Translations under genes and position numbers: made by a program
Notes under the pieces: model-generated
The model's database searches: none
What the model saw: the letters and a program-made list of their open reading frames with translations, nothing else
What the model was told of the DNA's origin: nothing
Shown: positions 53,225 to 61,079 of the stretch, piece after piece
How positions within the stretch are numbered: position 1 is the first letter of the stretch
How the letters are laid out: each line of letters opens with the position of its first letter
DNA from: Streptomyces sp. NBC_01591
GTDB lineage: Bacteria > Actinomycetota > Actinomycetes > Streptomycetales > Streptomycetaceae
DNA length: 64,000 nucleotides
NCBI RefSeq assembly: GCF_035918155.1
Contig: NZ_CP109327.1
Coordinates: 1,054,001-1,118,000 of the forward strand
Reading direction: 5' to 3'

Positions 53225-54475
53225 CTAGCGGTCCATCGCGTTCAGGGCCCGCTGCGCCAGTGGATGCGTACGGACCAGTTCGCCGAGCGAGGTCGTTCCG
53301 CGGGTGATGCCCGCGAACGCGTTCCAGGCCGGGCGGAATCCCGTAAGCACCGCGTGCAGCACCCCCGGACGGCGCTCGAACAGCTTCAGCATGCGCCGTC
53401 CGACGCCCATCTCGACGCCGAGGCCAGCCTTGATGGCGAACGCGTAGTTCAACGCCTGCCGCCGGGCATCCACCGCATCGTGCGACTCCGCGATCCGGAC
53501 CGCCCACTCGCCGGCAAGCCGCCCCGACCGCAGCGCGAAGGAGATCCCTTCGCGGGTCCACGGCTCCAACAGCCCCGCCGCATCGCCGCACACCAGCACC
53601 CGCCCGCGTGAGAGCGGCGAGTCGTCGCTGCGGCAGCGCGTCAGATGCCCGGAGGAGATCTTCGGCTCGAAGCCGGCCAGGCCGAGCCGGGCGATGAAGT
53701 CCTCCAGGTACCGCTTGGTGCCTGCCCCGTCACCTCGCGCCGAGATCACACCGACGGTCAGGACATCGCCCTTGGGGAAGACCCAGCCGTAACTGCCGGG
53801 CATGGGGCCCCAGTCGATCAGCACTCGCCCCGCCCAGTCCTCCGCGACCGTGGGCGGAACCGGGATCTCCGCCTCCAGGCCGAGGTCCACCTGGTCGAGC
53901 TTCACCCCGACATGAGCCCCTATCCGCCCCGCACTGCCGTCGGCGCCGACGACCGCGCGGGCCAGGACCGTCTCGCCGCCGGACAGCACCACGGCGACCG
54001 TACGCCGGTCGGGCACCGAGGCGCCGTGCTGCTCGACCCTCGTCACCGTCGCGCCGGTGCGGAGTTCGGCGCCCGCCTTCTGCGCCTCCTCGACCAGACC
54101 CGCGTCGAACTCGGGACGGTTGATGAGCCCGAAGAGCATCCGCTTGGAGCGGCGGGTCCGGGCCAGCCTGCCGTTGAGCGAGAACGTGACCGCGTGGATC
54201 CGGTCCCGCAGCGGCAGTTCGAACCCGGGCGGCAGCGAATCACGCGAAAATCCGATGATGCCGCCGCCACATGTCTTGTACCGGGGAAGCTCCGCCTTCT
54301 CGAGGAGCAGCACCCGTCGGCCGGCGACCGCCGCCGCGTATGCCGCCGAGGCTCCGGCCGGTCCGCCGCCGACTACGACGACATCCCACACGGACGACTC
54401 TTCGTGCTCCTGTACGGCGTCTGCGTTCTCGCTGCTCACGATGTGCTTCTGCTCCCGATCCCACCAGTGGCCCAT
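53225..54475 (-). CDS. Geranylgeranyl reductase-family FAD-dependent oxidoreductase
   Basis: About 416-residue flavoprotein. The FAD Rossmann motif VWDVVVVGGGPAGASAAYAA is followed by YKTCGGGIIGFSRDSLPPGF, the GG-reductase signature, a second Rossmann-like VLARAVVGADGSAGRIGAHV and the FAD ribityl motif VLVCGDAAGLLEPWTREGIS. Such enzymes hydrogenate prenyl chains of menaquinone or lipids, or act as monooxygenase-like reductases. ATG 54475 is taken because a TAGGAT box lies just upstream; alternative starts are GTG 54484 and GTG 54439 (VSSENADAV). It is divergent from the M20 dipeptidase. Confidence 0.86.
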   Translation of the reverse strand: MGHWWDREQKHIVSSENADAVQEHEESSVWDVVVVGGGPAGASAAYAAAVAGRRVLLLEKAELPRYKTCGGGIIGFSRDSLPPGFELPLRDRIHAVTFSLNGRLARTRRSKRMLFGLINRPEFDAGLVEEAQKAGAELRTGATVTRVEQHGASVPDRRTVAVVLSGGETVLARAVVGADGSAGRIGAHVGVKLDQVDLGLEAEIPVPPTVAEDWAGRVLIDWGPMPGSYGWVFPKGDVLTVGVISARGDGAGTKRYLEDFIARLGLAGFEPKISSGHLTRCRSDDSPLSRGRVLVCGDAAGLLEPWTREGISFALRSGRLAGEWAVRIAESHDAVDARRQALNYAFAIKAGLGVEMGVGRRMLKLFERRPGVLHAVLTGFRPAWNAFAGITRGTTSLGELVRTHPLAQRALNAMDR

Positions 54476-54622
54476 GCTGCTCACGGCATCCTACGGCGCG
54501 TTGCCCCCGGCCCCCGCTGTGGGAGGATCGACCGTACGTTCGTCCTGCATGCGACGCCGCACACTCGGTGCGCATGTGGCCGGATTCGTACATATAACGT
54601 CGCACCCACGAGGAGCGTGCCC

Positions 54623-55987
54623 ATGACCTCCCGTCCGATTTCCGAGACCATCTCCTCGCTGATGCCCCGCGCCAAGGCGGAGCTGGCCGAGCTGGTGGCC
54701 TTCCAGTCGGTGGCGGATCCCGCGCAGTTCCCGAAGAGCGAGTGCGAGGCGGCCGCCAACTGGGTCGCCGATGCGCTGCGCGCCGAGGACTTCCAGGATG
54801 TCGCCCTTCTCGACACCCCCGACGGCACCCAGTCGGTCTACGGCTTCCTGCCCGGCCCGGCCGGCGCCCCGACCGTACTGCTCTACGCGCACTACGACGT
54901 GCAGCCGCCGCTCGACGAGTCCGCCTGGCTCTCGCCCCCGTTCGAGCTGACGGAGCGCGACGGCCGCTGGTACGGCCGCGGCTCGGCCGACTGCAAGGGC
55001 GGCTTCGTCATGCATCTCCTCGCCCTGCGCGCGCTCAAGGCCGACGGCGGCGTCCCGGTCTCCGTGAAGGTGATCGCCGAGGGTTCCGAGGAGCAGGGCA
55101 CCGGCGGACTGGAGCGGTACGCGGAGGCGCACCCCGAACTGCTGGCCGCCGACACCATCGTCATCGGTGACACCGGCAACTTCCGGGTCGGTCTGCCGAC
55201 GGTCACCGCGACGCTGCGCGGCATGACGATGCTGCGCGTCACCCTCGACACCCTCGAAGGGAACCTGCACTCCGGGCAGTTCGGCGGCGCCGCCCCGGAC
55301 GCGCTGGCCGCGATGATCCAGCTGCTGGCGTCGCTGCGCGCCAAGGACGGCACCACGACCGTCGACGGGCTCGCCACGGACACCGAGTGGGACGGACTGC
55401 AGTACCCGGAGGCCGAGTTCCGCAAGGACGCGAAGGTCCTGGACGGTGTCGGGCTGATCGGCGCGGGCACGGTCGCCGACCGCATCTGGGCCCGGCCCGC
55501 CGTCACCGTCATCGGCATCGACTGCCCGCCGGTGATCGGCGCGACGCCGTCGCTGCAGGCGAGCGCGCGGGCCCAGATCAGCCTGCGGGTCCCGCCGGGC
55601 CAGGACGCCGCCGAGGCGACAGCGCTGCTGACCGCCCACCTCAAGGCCCACGCCCCGTGGGGGGCCAGGGTGACGGTGGAACAGGTCGGCCAGGGCCAGC
55701 CGTTCCGCGCGGACACCTCCAGCCCGGCGTACACGTCGATGGCGCAGGCGATGGAGGTCGCGTACCCGGGCGAGAAGATGCAGACGTCCGGCATGGGCGG
55801 CTCGATCCCGCTCTGCAACACCCTCGCCGCCCTCTACCCGGAGGCGGAGATCCTGCTGATCGGCCTGAGCGAGCCGGAGGCGCAGATCCACGCGGTGAAC
55901 GAGAGCGTGTCGCCCCAGGAGCTGGAGCGCCTGTCGCTCGCCGAGGCTCTGTTCCTGCGGAACTACGCGGAGTCCAAGCGCCCCTGA
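54623..55987 (+). CDS. M20-family dipeptidase/metallopeptidase
   Basis: 454-residue zinc peptidase. TVLLYAHYDVQPPLDESAWL holds the first metal His and catalytic Asp, GRGSADCKGGFVMHLLALRA the bridging Asp, and KVIAEGSEEQGTGGLERYAE the catalytic/metal Glu pair. A dimerisation domain follows, then the terminal metal His region in GLSEPEAQIHAVNESVSPQE. The family cleaves dipeptides or acyl-amino acids; the pattern matches the dipeptidase/CNDP-like subgroup. GAGGAG lies 8 bases before ATG 54623. Confidence 0.92.
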   Translation: MTSRPISETISSLMPRAKAELAELVAFQSVADPAQFPKSECEAAANWVADALRAEDFQDVALLDTPDGTQSVYGFLPGPAGAPTVLLYAHYDVQPPLDESAWLSPPFELTERDGRWYGRGSADCKGGFVMHLLALRALKADGGVPVSVKVIAEGSEEQGTGGLERYAEAHPELLAADTIVIGDTGNFRVGLPTVTATLRGMTMLRVTLDTLEGNLHSGQFGGAAPDALAAMIQLLASLRAKDGTTTVDGLATDTEWDGLQYPEAEFRKDAKVLDGVGLIGAGTVADRIWARPAVTVIGIDCPPVIGATPSLQASARAQISLRVPPGQDAAEATALLTAHLKAHAPWGARVTVEQVGQGQPFRADTSSPAYTSMAQAMEVAYPGEKMQTSGMGGSIPLCNTLAALYPEAEILLIGLSEPEAQIHAVNESVSPQELERLSLAEALFLRNYAESKRP

Positions 55988-56042
55988 CTTCGCGTCACTG
56001 GCCCTCCGTCCGCGGCGGACCGGGTCCGGACCACCCGCCACG

Positions 56043-56470
56043 GTCGGTACGGACCCGGAGCTGGTACGGCGCATCGTCCGGTACGAGATCGCCGATCCCG
56101 TCCTGCTCGACTGGGAGCTCCCGCTGTGGGAGCACGCGCGGACCGTTCCCCCCGCCCCGCCGACCCGGGTGGACCGCGAGCTGGCCGACGGCGACGAGCT
56201 CGGGTTCGGCCAGGGGGCCCGGGTGGTCCACTCCCCGGGCCACACCCCCGGCTCCATCGGAATCCATCTGCCGCACCACAGTGTGCTGTTCACCGGGGAC
56301 TGCGTGGCCAAGGTCGACCGGGTGATCCTGGGCGTCTTCAACATCGACCGGGCGCAGGCCGTGGCCTCGCTCCGGCGGCTGGCCGCGCTGGAACCGGCCA
56401 CGGTCTGCTTCGGCCACGGCGATCCGCTCACCGTCGACGCCCCCGCGGCGCTGCGTGCCTCAGCCGACCG
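56043..56470 (+). pseudogene. MBL-fold hydrolase, C-terminal fragment
   Basis: The frame reads GTDPELVRRIVRYEIADPVL and LGFGQGARVVHSPGHTPGSI, then LFTGDCVAKVDRVILGVFNI and FGHGDPLTVDAPAALRASA: the distal half of an MBL-fold protein with the HxPGHTPGS and final His motifs. The first half with the HxHxDH zinc motif is missing, and no start codon with a ribosome-binding site is seen. Its 3' end runs into the convergent kinase-Nudix gene. It is a remnant following the dipeptidase. Confidence 0.6.
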
Positions 56471-57497
56471 GGACTCCGGCCTCCAGGTTGAGCACGGCCG
56501 ACCGCTCGCGGGCGCGCAGCGCCCAGCGCAGCCGTTCGTACCGGGTGGGGGGCAGCATGGTGGCCGCTTCCGTCTCGGTGACGAACCGCCAGCCGCGCAG
56601 TTCGGATCCGGGCAGCAGCAGCCGCTTCGCGTCCGCGCCGGTCAGCAGCCCGCCGTCGAAGAGCAGTCGAAGGCCTCCGTAGCCGGGCGGCCGGGGTGCT
56701 TCCCAGTCGACGACGAGGAGTTTCGGCACCCGGTCGAGTTGGATGCCTATCTCCTCGGCCACTTCGCGGATCCCGGCCTGGGCCGGCGCCTCGCCGGACT
56801 CGACCACTCCGCCGGGGAATTCCCAGCCCGGCTTGTACGTCGGGTCGACGAGCAGCACCCGGTCGTGCTCGTCGAAGAGCAGTACGCCGGCCGCCACGGT
56901 CTCCGCGGTCGGCTCGGGTGTCTGCACGATCTCGCACGGGGTGGCGGCCCCGCTGCTGACCGCCTCGGCGATGCGCTCGGCCGTCTCGTACGGGGTGAGC
57001 GAGCCGGTGTCGATGGTGTGGGCATCCCGGGTGAGCCAGCCGAGCGCCGCCCGGTACGGCTCGATGTGCTGGTGGGCCCACTGCCGTACCCGTTCGCTGT
57101 GCGCCGGGTCGTCGGGATACTCGACGCGGTCGGCGATCCGTTTGCGCAGGATCGTTTCCTCAGATGAGAGCAGGACATGACGCACCGCGATGCGCCGGGA
57201 GGCCAGCCCTCCGAAGATCTCGTCGCGGTACTCCTGTCGCAGCAGAGTCATCGGCACCACCAGCACACCGGACACCTCGGCGAGCAGGGCCGCCGCGGTG
57301 TCCACCACCAGACGCCGCCAGATCGGCAGGTCCTGGAAGTCCGTCACCTCGGCAAGTCTCTTCTGGGGCAGCAGATGCCGCAGCCCCGCGCCGATCAGTT
57401 CGGGGTCGTAGAAGGTGCTGTTCGGGATCAGATCGATCAGTTCACGCGCGGCGCTCGTCTTGCCCGCGCCGAACGCACCGTTGATCCAGACGATCAC
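56460..57497 (-). CDS. P-loop AAA/kinase-Nudix hydrolase fusion
   Basis: About 345 residues in two domains. The N-terminal P-loop domain has Walker A at the very start (VWINGAFGAGKTSAARELID) and a nucleotide-kinase-like lid region (EETILRKRIADRVEYPDDP), so it is probably an AAA/kinase-type ATPase. The C-terminal Nudix domain has AAGVLLFDEHDRVLLVDPTY and the box GGVVESGEAPAQAGIREVAE followed by EIGIQ. GTG 57497 follows GAGGGGG by a few bases. The fusion suggests phosphorylation or ligation and pyrophosphate hydrolysis of one nucleotide-type substrate; the substrate is unknown. Confidence 0.83.
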   Translation of the reverse strand: MIVWINGAFGAGKTSAARELIDLIPNSTFYDPELIGAGLRHLLPQKRLAEVTDFQDLPIWRRLVVDTAAALLAEVSGVLVVPMTLLRQEYRDEIFGGLASRRIAVRHVLLSSEETILRKRIADRVEYPDDPAHSERVRQWAHQHIEPYRAALGWLTRDAHTIDTGSLTPYETAERIAEAVSSGAATPCEIVQTPEPTAETVAAGVLLFDEHDRVLLVDPTYKPGWEFPGGVVESGEAPAQAGIREVAEEIGIQLDRVPKLLVVDWEAPRPPGYGGLRLLFDGGLLTGADAKRLLLPGSELRGWRFVTETEAATMLPPTRYERLRWALRARERSAVLNLEAGVPVG

Positions 57498-57641
57498 GGT
57501 TCCCCCTCTTCCGTAGCCCCCTGTGGCTTGCCCGCAACACCCTGCCGCGAAAACCCGGCTGTGGCGATGCTTGTTTCCCGAACGGAACCGTCCGATGCCC
57601 GTGGGCGGCATCCGAACCTCTCAGTCGTACGACGGTCGTGT

Positions 57642-58565
57642 CTACCCCTTGCTGGAGCCCAGGGTGAGGCCCGCGATGAAGTGGCGCTGGAGCAGCAGGA
57701 AGACCACGAGCGTGGGCAGGGCGACGATCACCGAGCCGGCGGCGAGCAGGTTGTAGTCCGTGAAGAACTGGCCCCTGAGGTTGTTCAGCGCCGAGGTGAT
57801 GGGGAGCTTGTCGCCGTCGGAGATGAAGACCAGCGCCCACAGGAAGTCGTTGTACATCCAGGTGAACTGGAGCGTACCGAGCGCGGCCAGGGCCGGGCGG
57901 CACAGGGGCAGGGTGATCCGCCAGTACTGGGTCCACACGCCCGCGCCGTCGACGATGGCGGCTTCCAGGATCTCCTGCGGCAGGGCGCGCATGAAGTTGG
58001 CCAGGACGAAGACGCAGAAGCCGAGCTGGAAGCCGATCTGGACGACGACGACGGCCCAGTACGAGTCGAACATCGTCATCGAGTCGGACATCCAGTAGGG
58101 CAGCGGGATGCGGTTGAACACCACGTACAGGGGCGTCACGATCACCTGTTGCGGCAGCAGGTTCCCGGCGGTGAAGAGCATCAGCAGGACGAGCCCGCCG
58201 CGCATCCTGAGGCGCGCCAGCGCGAAGGCCACGAACGAGGCGAGGAAGAGGGTGACGAGTACTCCCGGGACCGCGATGATCACGGTGTTGACGAAGTATT
58301 TCGTCATGCCGGAGTCGGAGAACGCCTGCCGGTAGTAGTCCAGGGAGAGATGGCGCGGCAGCGAGAAGTAGCCGTGCTCCGAGGTCTCGTCGTACGGCCG
58401 CAGCGACGCGTACACCGCGAGCAGGAGCGGGGCGAGGAAGGCGAGGGAGACCGCCATCAGGAAGGCATGGACGCCGATCCGCCCGGGGCGGGTCCGGCGC
58501 CGGGCGGCGGGAACCGGCGGCGCCGGTGGGGCGGCAGGGCGGGCGGGGGCGGCTTCGACGGTCAA
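57642..58565 (-). CDS. Carbohydrate ABC transporter permease (MalG-like)
   Basis: 307-residue inner-membrane permease with six helices. The N-terminus is proline-rich and cytosolic, followed by HAFLMAVSLAFLAPLLLAVY. The cytoplasmic EAA loop that contacts the ATPase is LPQEILEAAIVDGAGVWTQY. It overlaps the partner permease gene by 4 bases and lies downstream of the solute-binding protein. No ATPase gene is present, so a shared MsiK-type ATPase is likely, as in other Streptomyces sugar importers. Confidence 0.92.
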   Translation of the reverse strand: MTVEAAPARPAAPPAPPVPAARRRTRPGRIGVHAFLMAVSLAFLAPLLLAVYASLRPYDETSEHGYFSLPRHLSLDYYRQAFSDSGMTKYFVNTVIIAVPGVLVTLFLASFVAFALARLRMRGGLVLLMLFTAGNLLPQQVIVTPLYVVFNRIPLPYWMSDSMTMFDSYWAVVVVQIGFQLGFCVFVLANFMRALPQEILEAAIVDGAGVWTQYWRITLPLCRPALAALGTLQFTWMYNDFLWALVFISDGDKLPITSALNNLRGQFFTDYNLLAAGSVIVALPTLVVFLLLQRHFIAGLTLGSSKG

Positions 58566-59476
58566 CGGTTCTTCTCCCCTCGGATCTCCTGGACCAGGTA
58601 CGTCACGACGAATCCCAGGGAGACGACCAGCAGGACGACGGCGATGGCGGAGCCGAAGCCGATCCGGCTGGCCTCACCGATGATGTTGTCGGTGACCAGC
58701 ACCGAGAGCAGTTCGAGTCCGTTGCGGCCGTGGTTGACCGCGTACACGATGTCGAAGGCGCGCAGGGACTCGATGACGGTGATGACGCCGACGATGACGT
58801 TGACCGGCCGCAGGGTGGGCAGGACGATGCGGAAGAAGGTCTGGGCCTCGCCCGCCCCGTCGATCGCCGCGGCCTCCTTCAGCGAGGGGTCGACGGCCTT
58901 CAGCCCGGCGAGGTAGAGGATCATCACATAGCCGGTGTGCCGCCAGGCGGCGGCGAGCAGGACCATCCAGATGTTGAGGTCCGGGTCGCCGAGCCAGTCC
59001 GTCGGTGAACCCGTGTCGCCGATGACCGCGTTGAGGGCGCCCTGGTCACGGGAGAAGATCAGCTGGGCGATGAATCCGACCACGGCGAGCGAGAGCACGA
59101 CGGGCATGTAGAGCGTCGACTGGTAGAAGCGGCTGAAGCGCACCCCCCGGTCGATGAGCACGGCCAGCAGCAGCCCGAACGGCGCGGCGACCAGGCCGAG
59201 GAAGGCGAGCCAGAGCAGATTGTGCCGGGCCGCGGGCCAGAACTGCGGGTAGTTGGTGAAGAGGTTCTCGTAGTTCCGCGTACCGACCCACTCGATGTCG
59301 CCGATGCCGTCCCAACCGGTGAAGGAGAGCACCACGGAGGCGAGGGTCGGTCCCCAGACGATGGCGATGTCGAGCAGGACGGGTATGCCGAGCAGCACAC
59401 CGAGTACGGCGAGGTCGCGGCCGGTGAACCGCCGCGAGACCCGCCGTCGGTTGCGCCGGGCCGGGATGAACGACAC
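58562..59476 (-). CDS. Carbohydrate ABC transporter permease (MalF-like)
   Basis: 304-residue permease with six helices (LAVLGVLLGIPVLLDIAIVW onward). The EAA loop is VDPSLKEAAAIDGAGEAQTF followed by FRIVLPTLRP. It is preceded by the solute-binding protein gene with about 46 bases between, and overlaps the MalG-like gene by 4 bases. The ordering SBP-MalF-MalG is standard for CUT1 importers. Confidence 0.92.
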   Translation of the reverse strand: MSFIPARRNRRRVSRRFTGRDLAVLGVLLGIPVLLDIAIVWGPTLASVVLSFTGWDGIGDIEWVGTRNYENLFTNYPQFWPAARHNLLWLAFLGLVAAPFGLLLAVLIDRGVRFSRFYQSTLYMPVVLSLAVVGFIAQLIFSRDQGALNAVIGDTGSPTDWLGDPDLNIWMVLLAAAWRHTGYVMILYLAGLKAVDPSLKEAAAIDGAGEAQTFFRIVLPTLRPVNVIVGVITVIESLRAFDIVYAVNHGRNGLELLSVLVTDNIIGEASRIGFGSAIAVVLLVVSLGFVVTYLVQEIRGEKNR

Positions 59477-59522
59477 GGTCGGTACTCCAGGTTCGGTCGG
59501 ATGCCATCGGGGTCGTCCGGGG

Positions 59523-60869
59523 TCAGTCGGCAGCGAAGATGGTCTTCTTCTGCCGTTCGATGTCGTTGACCAGGCCGTCCACGTCGTCCGGGTCGCTGAT
59601 GAACTTCTGGATCGCCGGGATCATGACCGTGGAGGAGAAGTCCGGCCGGGTGTCCCGGTCCAGGAACTGGGAGATCTGCTTCGCCCCGGAGACCAGCTCC
59701 ACGGCCTTCTTCTGGAGCGGTGAGTACGCGGAGATGTCCGCCTGGTCGCTGACCGCGATGTTGTTCGGGTCGCTCTTCAGGTAGATGTCCTCGGCCTTCC
59801 CCGTGGCCAGCCACTTGAGCAGGTCCTTCGCGCTCTCCAGGGTCTTCTTGTTCTTGAGGTTCTTCGACTTCTTGGCCAGCAGGAATCCGTCGATGGGTGC
59901 CTCGACCGCGTCCTGCCCGTGCTCCGGGTTGATCACGGGGAAGGGGAAGAAGTCGATGTCGCCCTGTTCGCCCTCGGGGAACTGGGCTCCGGGGTGCGGC
60001 AGTCCGAGGACGGCCATGCCGGCCTCCTTCTTCTGGAGACTGTTGGCGGCCTCCTGCCAGGTACGGCCGTTGGCGCCCTGCTGGCAGTACGGGAGGAGCC
60101 GGCGCCAGGTGTCGAAGACCTCCCTGACCCGTCTGTCGGTCCAGGCGACCTCGCCCGCCATCAGGCTCTTGTGGAATTCGTAGCCGTTGGTCCGCATGTC
60201 GATGTAGTCGAAGGTGCCCATGGCGGGCCAGCCGTCCTTGTCGCAGAACGCGATGGGATCGAGCTTGTCCTTCTTCATCTGCTCGGCGAGCGCCACGTAC
60301 TCGTCGAGCGTCTTCGGTGCCTGATAGCCGCGGTCGGCGAACAGGCTCTTGCGGTGGAAGACGGCCCACGGATAGTAGTAGTACGGAGTGAGGTACTGCT
60401 TGCCGTCCGCTCCGGTGGACTGGGCTTTCAGCGCGGCCGAGAAGCCTTTGTAGTCCTGCCAGTTGTCGCTGATGTCGTACAGCAGTCCCTTCTCGGCGAA
60501 GAATTGCATCCGGTATCCGGCGAACCACATGAAGACATCGTCCGGCTTGCCCTGGAGATACCGGTTGATGTTCTCCTGAAAGGTGTTGTGGTCGACGGTG
60601 TTGACCCTCACCTTCCGCCCGTCCGACTGCGCCTCGTACGCGGCGAAAGCGTCGGCGAATGCCTTCTTCGGAACCGGGTCGGAGGAATTCGACCCCAAGG
60701 TGATCGTCTTCCCGTCACCACCGGGGCCGCTCCCGCAGGCAGTGAGCAACGCGGGCAGCGCTACGGCTCCGGCGCCAACGGCCGTACCGCGCAGCAGACT
60801 TCGCCGGGACATCCGATGTCCTGCGACGCTGCCCGGCACACCCGACCTGTCGTAATCAGACTGCGTCAT
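59523..60869 (-). CDS. Sugar-binding lipoprotein (CUT1 extracellular solute-binding protein)
   Basis: 448-residue substrate receptor of the importer. A twin-arginine-like SRRSLLRGTAVGAGAVALPA precedes the lipobox LLTAC, with the lipidated Cys at 45, so export may be Tat-dependent. The mature protein has the bilobed family-1 SBP pattern (DDVFMWFAGYRMQFFAEKGL, PYYYYPWAVFHRKSLFADRG, SVIMPAIQKF-like C-terminal region). GGAGGGG lies 7 bases before ATG 60869. Divergent from an alpha-galactosidase gene, so an alpha-galactoside or galactose-containing oligosaccharide is the probable ligand. Confidence 0.9.
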   Translation of the reverse strand: MTQSDYDRSGVPGSVAGHRMSRRSLLRGTAVGAGAVALPALLTACGSGPGGDGKTITLGSNSSDPVPKKAFADAFAAYEAQSDGRKVRVNTVDHNTFQENINRYLQGKPDDVFMWFAGYRMQFFAEKGLLYDISDNWQDYKGFSAALKAQSTGADGKQYLTPYYYYPWAVFHRKSLFADRGYQAPKTLDEYVALAEQMKKDKLDPIAFCDKDGWPAMGTFDYIDMRTNGYEFHKSLMAGEVAWTDRRVREVFDTWRRLLPYCQQGANGRTWQEAANSLQKKEAGMAVLGLPHPGAQFPEGEQGDIDFFPFPVINPEHGQDAVEAPIDGFLLAKKSKNLKNKKTLESAKDLLKWLATGKAEDIYLKSDPNNIAVSDQADISAYSPLQKKAVELVSGAKQISQFLDRDTRPDFSSTVMIPAIQKFISDPDDVDGLVNDIERQKKTIFAAD

Positions 60870-60906
60870 GCCCAACCCCTCCGGAGATGCAACCCAACAC
60901 AACCGA

Positions 60907-61025
60907 ACGTGCGATTGGATCTCACTCTCAAGTGATGGCGCAGTCAAGGGTTTTGACGAGATGCCGGGCAACCGCCGCCACCCCCCTTCCAACACACTTC
61001 AACACGCTCTAACGTAATCGCACGT
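60907..61025. promoter_or_regulatory. Inverted decamer pair flanking the importer/alpha-galactosidase divergent promoters
   Basis: ACGTGCGATT at 60907-60916 is the exact reverse complement of AATCGCACGT at 61016-61025. Each copy has the same orientation relative to the gene it precedes (60869 minus, 61080 plus). Two smaller palindromes lie between them: TCACT-N4-AGTGA (60922-60935) and GTCAA-N5-TTGAC (60943-60957). Likely binding sites for a common regulator. Confidence 0.5.
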
Positions 61026-61079
61026 CTTGGCGTGCACATGCCGTCATCCGATCATGGACGAGTATGGAGGAACGTAACG

